A stretch of DNA of 64,000 nt from CBDCPI01 sp965220245 (GTDB lineage Bacteria; Chloroflexota; Dehalococcoidia; Lucifugimonadales; UBA3495): positions 1 to 64,000 of the forward strand of contig CBDCPI010000003.1 in the NCBI GenBank assembly GCA_965220245.1. The letters run 5' to 3'. Below the pieces are notes generated by a model, which saw nothing but the letters and a program-made list of their open reading frames with translations, ran no database searches and had not been told where the DNA came from. This document shows, piece after piece, positions 56,586 through 64,000 of the stretch; position 1 is the first letter of the stretch, and every line of letters begins with the position of its first letter. A program made the position numbers and the translations under genes.

Positions 56586-57860
56586 TCATCCCTGTACCCA
56601 CAAGAAGCCTTCTTGTAAAGGAACCTGGTGTTTGCGGTTCTTCCATTTGACGTTGCGATCTCGCGCTTTCTGGAAACTGTACGACTGAAACCCGGCATCG
56701 AGAGCTAATGCGCCATGCCAGCGGTGCGTAGGAACATATATTCCGTATGGGGCCGAATCGCCCACCACAAAACAAGCCTTGCTGCCGTCAACGCAGACTC
56801 GCCGAAGCGCTCTCCATACTTGCCGCATATCGGCAAAGTAGGCCGCAATCATCAGGTAGTAGTCTTTCTTTCCGCCGTGATTTAGACGCTCCGATTCAAG
56901 GGATTCACAGACCGAGGATATTTCATCCATAAAGGTGGTTCCGCGCAGTTCATTCAGCAGGTTGCCAAGGTTAAGTTTTTCAATGGACGCATGTTGGGAA
57001 CACGATCTAACAAGATGCTTTCTCGCTTTTTCGTGAAGCTCTCCCCAGCTAGATACTTCCCCGAAGAAAGTCATTTCCAGTCTTGTAGCATCACCATAAT
57101 CGTAGTTATTAGCGTATGGCGGAGAAGTTATTACTAGTCCAACCGAGTCATCCGGTATCGTTTCCAACAGCCGGGCGTCGTCAAGAAAGATATTAGCATC
57201 ATGTCGAACCTCAAGCATCTGCCAGGAATGCATATCGGCCAACATCCTTCGCACTTGCAAATTGAACGCCTCGTATGGGGCCAGCACCTTGCTTTTTGTC
57301 TTGGAAGGCAAGATATATTGCCAAGGCGCGGTCCCCGCAAAGGAACACGCTCTCAGGATGCCGACCAGGGCCAACCAACTCAGCTTTGCTCCAGGACTGC
57401 CGTCATCCAATTGTTCCCAAGCGCAACGAAGGCTGTTGAGGTCGTCAAGCGCCTCGTCCGCAAAGCATCCTCGAATAAGCCTGGCGTAAGGCTGAGTTTG
57501 AGGCCTTCTATTCTTAGATTGACCAACTACGGCTTGCGCTAGTTCATAAAAGTCGGCGGTGTTAGTGTGCCAGAAAAGTTTAGCTTCAGCGATTCGTTGG
57601 ATGAATGGTTGGGCTTCCACTCCGCAGGCACTCACGCCCATGTTCTCGCCAGCCAGGACAGTCGTGCCAACACCCGCGAAGGGGTCCAACAGAGCCAACC
57701 CATCGGTATTTTCCCGGTGCTCTTCGATGACTCTTTGAGTCCATTCCGCTGAGAAACCTGCCGGGAATCTGTACCAGCCGTGCACCGGAAGGCTCATGTT
57801 ATTGACGAACGTGGACTCCCCTCTTCGAGACCTTTCAGGTATGGTTCTTGACGTTGCCAT
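56586..57860 (-). CDS. DNA methyltransferase of the second R-M system
   Basis: The 424-residue methylase has AdoMet motif I ALLDPFAGVGTTVLAGENMG near residue 60 and catalytic motif IV VITSPPYANNYDYGDATRLEM near residue 250, so the order is I then IV. SPPY is compatible with N4-cytosine or N6-adenine methylation. Motif-like VCVDGSKACFVVGD follows. It is immediately upstream of the endonuclease gene. Lower GC and codon use unlike the neighbours point to horizontal gain. Confidence 0.88.
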   Translation of the reverse strand: MATSRTIPERSRRGESTFVNNMSLPVHGWYRFPAGFSAEWTQRVIEEHRENTDGLALLDPFAGVGTTVLAGENMGVSACGVEAQPFIQRIAEAKLFWHTNTADFYELAQAVVGQSKNRRPQTQPYARLIRGCFADEALDDLNSLRCAWEQLDDGSPGAKLSWLALVGILRACSFAGTAPWQYILPSKTKSKVLAPYEAFNLQVRRMLADMHSWQMLEVRHDANIFLDDARLLETIPDDSVGLVITSPPYANNYDYGDATRLEMTFFGEVSSWGELHEKARKHLVRSCSQHASIEKLNLGNLLNELRGTTFMDEISSVCESLESERLNHGGKKDYYLMIAAYFADMRQVWRALRRVCVDGSKACFVVGDSAPYGIYVPTHRWHGALALDAGFQSYSFQKARDRNVKWKNRKHQVPLQEGFLWVQG

Positions 57861-58098
57861 ATTTCCTCGTTTACAGCTTAAAGTAATGTTCGGTTTACCT
57901 CAGCCGAAGTGCTAAAGTCAAGCAGCAAATGACAGCACTTGAGTTTAAGGGTTAAGCAATAACAAGTCCCTTATTGGCTGACCCACCTAAGACGGGCTGC
58001 GCCTTGTGTTCCCTTTCGGGCTTGAGGATAATGTGTGTTACCCGTGGCGGCGTGGATGGTTGCGCCGCTAGAACGAAACTCTCGGAGGTCTCCCCGAT

Positions 58099-59280
58099 AT
58101 GGCCGACCTGCATCGCGGCGCTGCCATTGTGGGCATTCACGAGCACGTTACCCGCTACGCCCCCGATAAGAGCGAGCTACAACTCCAAGGCGAAAGCATT
58201 ATCAAGGCGTTGGAAGACGCCGGGCTGACGAAGAACGATGTGGACGGGTTGTTAACCGCATCCATGTCCATCCGCAACAGCGGCCTGGCCTTGGCCGACT
58301 ACCTGAACATGTACCCCAAGTACGTGGACAACACCAGTGTTGGCGGCGGCTCGTTCGAGTTCCACTTATCCCACGCTCTGAACGCCATCGCCGCCGGACG
58401 GATCAACTGCGCGGTTATCACCTACAGCACCCTGGCCCGGTCCGGCGAGGTTTCCGTGGGCACCGGCGGTGTGGCCCGGTTCGGCCACCCTGCGTTGGAC
58501 CCCTCGCCGGACAGCTTCGAAGAGTTGTACGGCCTGACCACCGTCGGACTGTATGCCATGATCGCCCAACGCCACATGCACCTGTACGGCACCACTTCGG
58601 AACAACTGGCCGAAGTGGCGGTGGCGATGCGCCAACACGCTTCCCTGAACCCGGAAGCCCTATTTCGCAACCCGATAACCGTCGAAGACGTGGTCGGGTC
58701 CCGAGTAATATCTTCTCCCTTGCACCTGTTGGACTGCTGTGTGATAACCGACGGCGGCGGTGCGGTAGTAGTGGCTTCGCCGGAGGTGGCGCGGAACTGT
58801 CGGCACACGCCGGTGTGGGTGCTGGGGGCTGGCGAAGCAGTGGCCCACCAAGGCGCTGGCAAGCGGGACTTGGTCTACGTCGCGGCCAAGCAGAGCCACG
58901 AGCCGGCCTTCGCCATGGCCGGAGTGACTCATAAAGACATCGACATGGCAATGATCTACGACTCCTTTACCATCACCGTGCTGGAGACTCTGGAGGACTT
59001 GGGATTTTGTGAGAAAGGTGAAGGCGGAGACTTCGTTTCTGGCGGCCGGTTGCAGCTCGGTGGCGAGTTGCCAATTAACACCGATGGCGGCGGCTTGTCC
59101 TCCAATCACCCGGGTATGCGGGGTCTCTTCCTGTTGTTAGAGGCGACCCGGCAGCTACGGCGCCAGTTCGAAGGCACCCCGCGTCAGGTGCCGGACTGTA
59201 AGATCGCTCTATGCCACGGCACCGGGGGAGCCTTGGGGTCGAGACACAGCGGCGGCACCGTGATCTTGGGGAGGGATTAG
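58099..59280 (+). CDS. Thiolase-family protein (SCP-x/lipid-transfer type) lacking the nucleophilic Cys
   Basis: The 393-residue protein has a thiolase fold: AAIVGIHEHVTRYAPDKSE, ALEDAGLTKNDVDGLL, the active-site region NTSVGGGSFEFHLSHALNAIAAG, SPLHLLDCCVITDGGGAVVV, and the end LCHGTGGALGSRHSGGTVILGRD. The nucleophile position (Cys in ACGSG of true thiolases) reads GGGSF, so the first catalytic Cys is missing. The next gene is a DUF35 OB-fold protein, the usual partner. Together such pairs act in steroid or branched acyl chain cleavage (Ltp2-ChsH2-like). GGAGG stands 9 nt upstream. Confidence 0.9.
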   Translation: MADLHRGAAIVGIHEHVTRYAPDKSELQLQGESIIKALEDAGLTKNDVDGLLTASMSIRNSGLALADYLNMYPKYVDNTSVGGGSFEFHLSHALNAIAAGRINCAVITYSTLARSGEVSVGTGGVARFGHPALDPSPDSFEELYGLTTVGLYAMIAQRHMHLYGTTSEQLAEVAVAMRQHASLNPEALFRNPITVEDVVGSRVISSPLHLLDCCVITDGGGAVVVASPEVARNCRHTPVWVLGAGEAVAHQGAGKRDLVYVAAKQSHEPAFAMAGVTHKDIDMAMIYDSFTITVLETLEDLGFCEKGEGGDFVSGGRLQLGGELPINTDGGGLSSNHPGMRGLFLLLEATRQLRRQFEGTPRQVPDCKIALCHGTGGALGSRHSGGTVILGRD

Positions 59281-59283
59281 AAA

Positions 59284-59691
59284 ATGCCGGAATGGAACAA
59301 GCCATTGCCCACCATCGTTGGGGAGACCAGGCCTTTTTGGGACTCCTGCCGTCAAGGGAAACTGATGCTCCAGCGGTGCGACCGGTGCAATGAGTACCAA
59401 TTCTATCCCCGGGGCATTTGCGCCAACTGCTGGTCCAACGACATCAAGTGGGTGCAGTCCAGCGGCAAGGGCACCGTCTGGACCTTCACGATTACCCGCC
59501 AGAACCGGACTCCCGGCTTTGACACCGGTCCCTACGTTCTGGCCTTGGTGGAGTTGGAGGAAGGGGTCAGGATGTTTACCAACATCCTAGAGTGCGAGCC
59601 CGGCAATGTGCAGATTGGGATGCCCGTGGAAGTCACCTTCGTCCAAGCCAACGAGCGGATAACCATCCCCTACTTCAAGCCGACATCATAG
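59284..59691 (+). CDS. DUF35 zinc-ribbon/OB-fold protein, thiolase partner
   Basis: The 135-residue protein has a rubredoxin-like zinc ribbon CDRCNEYQFYPRGICANCWS (CxxC...CxxC) at residues about 37-55, then an OB fold (GTVWTFTITRQNR, GPYVLALVELEEGVRMFTNI). DUF35 proteins bind acyl-CoA and pair with thiolase-like or lipid-transfer enzymes, as ChsH2 with Ltp2. It starts 3 bp after the thiolase stop, confirming a two-gene unit. Confidence 0.92.
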   Translation: MPEWNKPLPTIVGETRPFWDSCRQGKLMLQRCDRCNEYQFYPRGICANCWSNDIKWVQSSGKGTVWTFTITRQNRTPGFDTGPYVLALVELEEGVRMFTNILECEPGNVQIGMPVEVTFVQANERITIPYFKPTS

Positions 59692-59764
59692 CGCGTCTTC
59701 CAACGATCATATCTGCGGATGATGAATCCACAGAACGGTACCAGTCTTTAAGCGGCAGGGTAGG

Positions 59765-59863
59765 TTGGGGAGGACGGGCTGTACGTTCGGCTGCGTATTC
59801 CTGATTGGAGCAGTGCTGTTTATCTTGTTTTTCCTGATACTTTTGATAGATCCCCCTCAGTGA
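59765..59863 (+). CDS. Putative single-helix membrane mini-protein (32 aa)
   Basis: A TTG start gives MGRTGCTFGCVFLIGAVLFI and continues FLILLIDPPQ, one uninterrupted hydrophobic helix after a short Cys/Gly head. GGCAGGGTAGG lies directly upstream. The hydrophobic run is unlikely by chance in 62% GC DNA, but there is no other support. Confidence 0.3.
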   Translation: MGRTGCTFGCVFLIGAVLFILFFLILLIDPPQ

Positions 59864-59881
59864 ACCCTAGGAGTATTCACC

Positions 59882-59908
59882 TTACCCGCCCTCCGACTGG
59901 GCGGGTAA
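59882..59908. terminator. GC-rich hairpin
   Basis: TTACCCGCCC, 7-nt loop TCCGACT, GGGCGGGTAA. Perfect 10-bp stem following the thiolase/OB-fold region; no T-tract beyond TAATCG. Confidence 0.55.
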
Positions 59909-59997
59909 TCGAAGCTCCTCATAACCGGCCCATCGTGATGCTACGATAGGGGCACGGAATCGCAGCAGGATGTGTAACTCAGGCAGACGGCGAGGCG

Positions 59998-60180
59998 ATG
60001 GCAACGTTTGAAGGGCAGGTTGGCGACCCCCGTGGGCAGGTTGGCGAGTTGCGGGGCGAGGTAAACGGTCTGAACCGGCGCATGGATGATATGCACCGCC
60101 TGCTAATGGTGTTGATTGGGATAGCTGGCGGTGGGCTGATCACAGCCGTTACCAGCGTCATATTGCAGTTAGTGAAGTAG
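59998..60180 (+). CDS. Small coiled-coil membrane protein (60 aa)
   Basis: The product reads MATFEGQVGDPRGQVGELRGEVNGLNRRMDDMHRLLMVLIGIAGGGLITAVTSVILQLVK. It has a short coiled coil followed by one membrane helix, the same plan as the 93-residue protein at 51958. It fits small DUF-type proteins repeated across Chloroflexi genomes. No function known. Confidence 0.6.
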   Translation: MATFEGQVGDPRGQVGELRGEVNGLNRRMDDMHRLLMVLIGIAGGGLITAVTSVILQLVK

Positions 60181-60195
60181 TGCTGCTGCGCCCGG

Positions 60196-60558
60196 CTAAC
60201 CGCCCTCCAATTGGGCGCGTAAGCGCAGCGCCTCGCACTGGTCTTGATCGGCTTGGGCCAACTCCGGTTGGTCGTTGAAGAGGTAGACCACCGAACGCTT
60301 GCCGTAATACTCGTCGTCGTCCGGGTTTAACTCAATGGCCCGAGTCAGGTCGGCGATGGACAGGTCGTAGAGCCCCACTTCGTAGTAAGAGCAGCCACGG
60401 TTGTAGAAAGCGTCGGTGTTTTGAGGCTCCAACTCAAGGGCAGTCGTGTAGTCCTCAATAGCGCGGTCGTAACTTCCATTGCGGCTGAACCGGTTGCCCC
60501 GGTCCACGTAGCCAGCAGCATCGGTGGGTTCTTCCGCCTGTCTGCGCTCCAATGCCAT
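60196..60558 (-). CDS. Tetratricopeptide-repeat protein
   Basis: From ATG 60558 the 120-residue protein contains three TPR units: YVDRGNRFSRNGSYDRAIEDYTTALELEPQN, AFYNRGCSYYEVGLYDLSIADLTRAIELNPDD and EYYGKRSVVYLFNDQPELAQADQDQC. TPRs mediate protein contacts. A TTG at 60570 with AAGGGGAAAGGG upstream is an alternative start. It follows the SDR gene by 44 bp on the same strand; the longer open frame into that gene is spurious. Confidence 0.75.
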   Translation of the reverse strand: MALERRQAEEPTDAAGYVDRGNRFSRNGSYDRAIEDYTTALELEPQNTDAFYNRGCSYYEVGLYDLSIADLTRAIELNPDDDEYYGKRSVVYLFNDQPELAQADQDQCEALRLRAQLEGG

Positions 60559-60602
60559 ACCTTCATCCAACCCTTTCCCCTTGGGGAATGGGTAGACATT
60601 AC

Positions 60603-61349
60603 CTACATCACCGAACGCACTAGGCCGCCGTCGACCAAGATAGTAGTGCCGGTGATGTAGCTGGAGCGTTCCGAGGCCAGGAAAGCTACCAGGTTGGCCA
60701 ACTCTACCGGCTGGCCGATGCGTCCCAAGGCGGTCTCCGAGGCCCGGCGGGCCAAGCCTTCTTCTACAGTGATGCCCAACTCGTTGGCCCGGGCGGTTAC
60801 GTTGGACAGCATCCGCTCGCTCAGGATCGAGCCGGGGCACACATTGTTGACCAGGATGTTGTCCTTCCCAACCTCGTCGGCCAGGCTCTTGGCGTAGGCA
60901 ATCACGCCCATCCGGGTGGCCCCCGACAGGGCCAGGTTGGGTATCGGGTTGTACACGGTACTAGCCAAGATGTTGATGATGCGTCCGCCGCCCCGTTGCT
61001 GCAGGTGGGGGAGGCCCTCCCGGCACATGCGTCCGAAGAAGACCAACGACCGCTGTACCGCCGTTTCCCAAACGTCCTCGCCCGCAGTGGCGGCCCGGGA
61101 GAGCGGAGGCCCACCCGAGTTGTTGACCAGGATGTCGATACCGCCAAACCGCTCCAGCGTAGCCGAGATCAGCCCGGTGATGCTGTCCAGCCGGTCCAAG
61201 TCGGCGGCGTAGGCCAAGACCTCGGCGCCGGTCCGGCTACAGATAGCTACCTTGGCGCCCTCCTCGGCCAGCACTTGGGCGCAGGCCCGGCCCAGCCCCT
61301 TGCTGGCGCCGCCAATAATCGCAACTTTGCCGTTAATTCCCAGGTCCAT
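60603..61349 (-). CDS. SDR-family oxidoreductase with altered catalytic motif
   Basis: The 248-residue protein has a Rossmann fold: GKVAIIGGASKGLGRACAQ (NADP-binding glycines), DILVNNSGGPP and GTTILVDGGLV. In place of the normal YxxxK it reads ALSGATR after NILASTVYNPIPN, so neither the Tyr nor the Lys of the standard SDR triad is at its usual place. A subset of FabG-like proteins has this LSxxxR form. Activity as a 3-oxoacyl reductase is therefore uncertain. ATG 61349 follows AGGAGC. Confidence 0.88.
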   Translation of the reverse strand: MDLGINGKVAIIGGASKGLGRACAQVLAEEGAKVAICSRTGAEVLAYAADLDRLDSITGLISATLERFGGIDILVNNSGGPPLSRAATAGEDVWETAVQRSLVFFGRMCREGLPHLQQRGGGRIINILASTVYNPIPNLALSGATRMGVIAYAKSLADEVGKDNILVNNVCPGSILSERMLSNVTARANELGITVEEGLARRASETALGRIGQPVELANLVAFLASERSSYITGTTILVDGGLVRSVM

Positions 61350-61536
61350 CCTATGCTCCTGTTTATCGTTGCCGTCGCCCGACCCGAATTCAACCGACGG
61401 CGGGCCAGCCGATTATAGCAGCGCGAAACCCCACGGCCAATCGGGGCGGTCCTGAGGTCCTGATTGCCGCCGGTTGACCCTCATGCCGAGACTGTTCTAC
61501 CCTAGCACTGCGCAAACGTTCGAAGGGTGAGGCATC

Positions 61537-62475
61537 TTGTACTCATTTGACGATACATTAGCCCAGGAAATTGAACAACACGCGGTGCGGTTGGCGCGGG
61601 GAGCCGGGGAGATTCTGGCGGAGCATTTTGGGCAGCCTATTGAGGTGGAATTCAAGGACAAAAAGGAGCGGGACCCGGTGACCCGGGCGGACAAGGCCAC
61701 CCAGGAATACCTGGTGGCGGAGATCACCAAACGGTTTCCGGACCACGGGATTCTGGGAGAGGAGGCCACCGACGAAGAGAAAGAGTCGGAAGCCCCGGCC
61801 AAGGACATTCTGTGGGTGCTCGACCCGTTGGACGGCACCACCAACTTTATGAATGGGCTGCCGGTGTTCGCCTCGTCCATCGGCGTCTTGTACCGGGGCC
61901 GGCCGGTGGCGGCGGCTTTGTATGTACCTTGGCCTCAAGACGGAGGCGGCTTCGTGCTGCACTGCCGCAAGGGCGGCGGGTGTTTCGCCGACGATGATCC
62001 GGTGTCAGTGTTTGAAACCCAGGAACCGGTGCCCAACCGGCTGATCGGTCTCCCCGGCTATTTCGGCGTGGTCAACCGGTTTTCCAAAAAACTAGCCAAC
62101 AAGGCCGGAGAACCCCGCACCACCGGAAGTATCGCCTACGAGTTGGCCATGACCGCCAGAGGGGTGATGCAGTACGCGATCTTCGGCACGCCGCGGCTGT
62201 GGGATATGGCCGGAGGGGTGCTGGCGGTGGTCGAGGCCGGGGGGATGGTGATGACCCGTTTCCGCGGCGAGAAGAGCTGGCATCCCATGGACTCGTTGGT
62301 CCCGTCCTGGGAACAAAAGACGCCGACCATGAAGGAACTCCGCGGCTGGGTCGCGCCGCTAATAGCGGGCAACAAGCAACTGGCGCCCCTGGTGGCCAAC
62401 AACGTGCGCCGCCGCTTCAGACTCAAGGCTAAGTTGAGGCCACTGGCGAAGGCGTTTCGCCGCCAACGCAAGTAG
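61537..62475 (+). CDS. Inositol monophosphatase-family phosphatase
   Basis: The 312-residue protein shows the metal-binding motifs GEEATDEEKE, WVLDPLDGTTNFMNGLPVF and WDMAGGVLAVVEAGG of the IMPase/SuhB/CysQ family. Substrates across the family are inositol phosphate, 3'-phosphoadenosine phosphates or fructose bisphosphate. The start is TTG 61537 (MYSFDD), with AAGGGTGAGG upstream. A ~50-residue basic C-terminal tail (NNVRRRFRLKAKLRPLAKAFRR) is unusual and could bind RNA or membrane. Confidence 0.9.
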   Translation: MYSFDDTLAQEIEQHAVRLARGAGEILAEHFGQPIEVEFKDKKERDPVTRADKATQEYLVAEITKRFPDHGILGEEATDEEKESEAPAKDILWVLDPLDGTTNFMNGLPVFASSIGVLYRGRPVAAALYVPWPQDGGGFVLHCRKGGGCFADDDPVSVFETQEPVPNRLIGLPGYFGVVNRFSKKLANKAGEPRTTGSIAYELAMTARGVMQYAIFGTPRLWDMAGGVLAVVEAGGMVMTRFRGEKSWHPMDSLVPSWEQKTPTMKELRGWVAPLIAGNKQLAPLVANNVRRRFRLKAKLRPLAKAFRRQRK

Positions 62476-62483
62476 AGGGACAA

Positions 62484-63524
62484 ATGCCGCAGAAGATTCG
62501 CATGTGGGAAGTAACATCTCAAAATACGCTCATCGAAATATCCAGCAGCGAAATCAACCTGGAGGAGCGGCTGGAAGACTGGCTGGAGAGCGACATTTCC
62601 ATGCTGGACCCCGGCCTGTTGGTGATCGGTCGGCAGGTGCGGACCGCTTTCGGAGGGGAGATAGACTTGCTGTGCCTGGACTCATCGGGGGACACTGTAA
62701 TCGTTGAACTCAAGAAGGGCCAAACTCCGCGGGATGTAACTGCCCAAACTCTGGACTACGCATCATGGGTAAAGGGTCTGTCTTTCGATCAAATCATGGA
62801 TATAGCGGAGCATTACTCAAAGTTGGACGGTTCATTAGCTGAAGTGTTTGAGGCCAGGTTTGAGGAACCGCTGCCCGACACCCTCAACCAGAACCATCGC
62901 TCTCTAATTGTCGCCGAGGCAATGGACGAAAGCACCGAGCGAATCGTTCGCTACTTGTCAGGCTTGAGTGTGCCAATCAACGTTGCCACCGTACAGCACT
63001 TTAAGGCTAACAATGGAAAGGAGATGTTGGCCCAAGTATTCCTAGTGGAACCTGAGCAGGCTGCAGTAAAAGCTCAGGCCGGTTCCAAAAGGAAACAACC
63101 CCCCACGCTGGATGAGTTTCGCGAAATTGCAACCCAAAACGGTGTGGGAGTTTTATACGACAAATTATTTGATCGTATGACTGGAGCCTTGAGTAAAAGC
63201 TACCCAACCGCGACGGGAGTATCTTTCGAGGGAATATTTGAGGGCAAGCGCAGAGTCATATTCAGACTCAGGCCACCTGTAAGCAATACGAAAGATGGGT
63301 TACGATTCGAGTTGTACTCTAAACGTCTGGCAGCCCTTTTCGGATTTAGCAGTGATGCCCTTATACCGATGCTGCCCAAGGAACACAAGGACTGGATTTA
63401 TTGGACCACTACCCCGGAAGGCGAAAGAGATTCCTGGAGTGGATACGAAGGTTACTTCAAAACCGCTGATGAGGTAGATAAATTCCTTGGGTGGATTGAC
63501 CTAGCCGGAAAAGCGGACTCCTAA
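62484..63524 (+). CDS. NucS-like (DUF91) endonuclease-domain protein
   Basis: The 346-residue protein has an N-terminal wing (MWEVTSQNTLIEISSSEINLEERLEDWLE) and a PD-(D/E)xK core, VIGRQVRTAFGGEIDLLCLDSSGDTVIVELKKGQTPRDVTAQTLDYASWV, with EID and ELK as catalytic residues. This is the DUF91/NucS C-terminal fold. NucS itself is a mismatch endonuclease; this protein has an extra C-terminal half of unknown role (WIYWTTTPEGERDSWSGYEGYF). It starts 8 bp after the phosphatase stop with AGAGGGA upstream. Confidence 0.85.
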   Translation: MPQKIRMWEVTSQNTLIEISSSEINLEERLEDWLESDISMLDPGLLVIGRQVRTAFGGEIDLLCLDSSGDTVIVELKKGQTPRDVTAQTLDYASWVKGLSFDQIMDIAEHYSKLDGSLAEVFEARFEEPLPDTLNQNHRSLIVAEAMDESTERIVRYLSGLSVPINVATVQHFKANNGKEMLAQVFLVEPEQAAVKAQAGSKRKQPPTLDEFREIATQNGVGVLYDKLFDRMTGALSKSYPTATGVSFEGIFEGKRRVIFRLRPPVSNTKDGLRFELYSKRLAALFGFSSDALIPMLPKEHKDWIYWTTTPEGERDSWSGYEGYFKTADEVDKFLGWIDLAGKADS

Positions 63525-63904
63525 GGGACTTTCGTAGAACCCCCTATCGCCGGTCCGGCTCCTACTCCAAGGATGAAAGGACGCAACTTCCTCAGGGCAA
63601 TCACCGGCACCAGCTCCTTCTCAATTGGGTCCACCCTAAGCCCGAATATCTCCAGGGTCGTCATTCCCACCATTGGGGAGGCGTCATCAGGCGCAAAGAC
63701 CACGACGGCAGTAAACTCTCGGCCTTCTAGCCGCAGGAGGGTTTCTCCCACCGAGAATTCGACGGTCCTGTTGTCGCCTAGCCTGAACCTTCAGGTCTAT
63801 TTGCGTTCTATACCCAGATCGTCAAGGATACTTTCTGGCACGGCTGAAAGTCCGTACCGGTCATTGGCTCATGTTTGCCCCAATGGCCTACCTGGAACAG
63901 CCAT
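63521..63904 (-). pseudogene. Decayed clan AA aspartic protease
   Basis: A single minus-strand frame reads MAVPGRPLGQT, TGA, ANDRYGLSAVPESILDDLGIERK, TAG, T, TGA, RFRLGDNRTVEFSVGETLLRLEGREF and VGMTTLEIFGLRVDPIEKELVPV. This is the family plan (VDTGAxxSAVPExxLDDLGI...LLGxxTLEIFGLxVDP) with three in-frame stops and the DTG lost. The stops fit C-to-T changes of CAG and CGA codons. It lies 5 bp downstream of another copy. Confidence 0.8.
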
Positions 63905-63909
63905 AGCCG

Positions 63910-63999
63910 CTATTTCAGCAGAGCCGTAACGGGGATCAGTTTTTGGGCAACAGGGTCCACTCCCAACCCGAAAATCTCCAGAGTAGTAGCGCCGAGAAT
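63910..63999 (-). CDS. Clan AA aspartic protease, C-terminal end (continues beyond the window)
   Basis: The last 29 residues, ILGATTLEIFGLGVDPVAQK..., ending in LIPVTALLK and TAG, are the second conserved block of the clan AA family and are clearly paralogous to the decayed copy next to it. The catalytic DTG lies outside the window, so intactness cannot be judged. Confidence 0.75.
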   Translation of the reverse strand: MLGATTLEIFGLGVDPVAQKLIPVTALLK

Positions 64000-64000
64000 C

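Larger units (their letters stand above)
59692..59997. other. Spacer with a putative small ORF and a hairpin
   Basis: The 306 bp contain a possible 32-residue hydrophobic ORF (59765-59863) and the inverted repeat TTACCCGCCC / GGGCGGGTAA at 59882-59908. The rest shows nothing notable. Confidence 0.5.

Noticed and set aside
56377..56698. Longer start for the second restriction endonuclease at 56698
   Set aside because: The extra residues are the methylase tail in another frame; the ATG at 56581, 4 bp after the methylase stop, fits operon structure.
60559..60840. N-terminal 94 residues of the longer TPR reading
   Set aside because: This part is the antisense-frame shadow of the SDR gene's 3' end and lacks TPR or other recognisable sequence.
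1..64000. tRNA, rRNA and CRISPR genes
   Set aside because: I looked for T-loop GGTTCGAAT-like motifs, conserved rRNA blocks and spaced repeats and found none convincing; a tRNAscan-SE or Rfam run would decide.

Overview
This 64 kb window is a stretch of high-GC (roughly 60-62%) bacterial chromosome. Its gene content points to Chloroflexota, most likely a Dehalococcoidia/SAR202-type lineage. The pointers are two family III CoA-transferases, a luciferase-like flavin oxidoreductase together with an F420:NADP oxidoreductase, a thiolase paired with a DUF35 OB-fold protein, a LigB-type dioxygenase, desulforedoxin-like proteins, clan AA aspartic proteases and many short intergenic repeats. This assignment is inference from gene content; no rRNA, tRNA or CRISPR array was recognised.

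Layout. 1-8.3 kb: end of a DsbA/FrnE-like gene, a heterodimeric ABC exporter, argS and mgtE. 8.3-9.6 kb: an IS630-family element inserted exactly in the mgtE stop codon. 9.6-13.1 kb: a peptidase S51 gene and a hisF-HAD-hisIE operon. 13.6-18.2 kb: a heat-shock locus with hsp20 divergent from dnaJ-hspR-clpC; both promoters are visible and one carries a HAIR-like operator. 18.2-24 kb: a VTT membrane protein, gamma carbonic anhydrase, CoA-transferase, a complete PvuII-like restriction-modification system with its controller protein, and hisS. 24-27 kb: nested miniature elements, a GlcG-like gene and a decayed IS110 transposase. 27-39 kb: metabolic and conserved hypothetical genes (5'-3' exonuclease, CoA-transferase, DUF2851, cupins, DUF429, aspartic protease, ICL/PEP mutase family, PIG-L, gamma-glutamyltransferase, frameshifted LigB dioxygenase). 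39.4-46.6 kb: an accessory zone with three toxin-antitoxin loci, a degenerate antitoxin, and an intact IS5-family element with a perfect 9-bp target duplication splitting a gene of 11-residue repeats. 46.7-55.6 kb: LLM oxidoreductase, two desulforedoxin-like mini-genes, two miniature elements, a Pro/Thr-stalk beta-propeller surface protein, small hypotheticals and npdG. 55.7-57.9 kb: a second, lower-GC restriction-modification pair. 58-64 kb: thiolase/OB-fold pair, SDR, IMPase-like phosphatase, NucS-like nuclease and two tandem aspartic-protease relics.

How it fits together. The backbone encodes protein quality control (HspR-regulated chaperones), histidine synthesis, two aminoacyl-tRNA synthetases and oxidative or CoA-dependent catabolism. 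Onto this is layered a heavy load of mobile and selfish DNA: two apparently recent IS elements, an IS630-derived MITE, several other terminal-repeat-bounded miniature elements that carry interchangeable cores, two R-M systems and several toxin-antitoxin modules. Several genes carry single-base frameshifts or nonsense codons (LigB dioxygenase, HAD-IIB phosphatase, beta-propeller protein, HigB, aspartic protease). These are either real decay or assembly errors and should be checked against reads.
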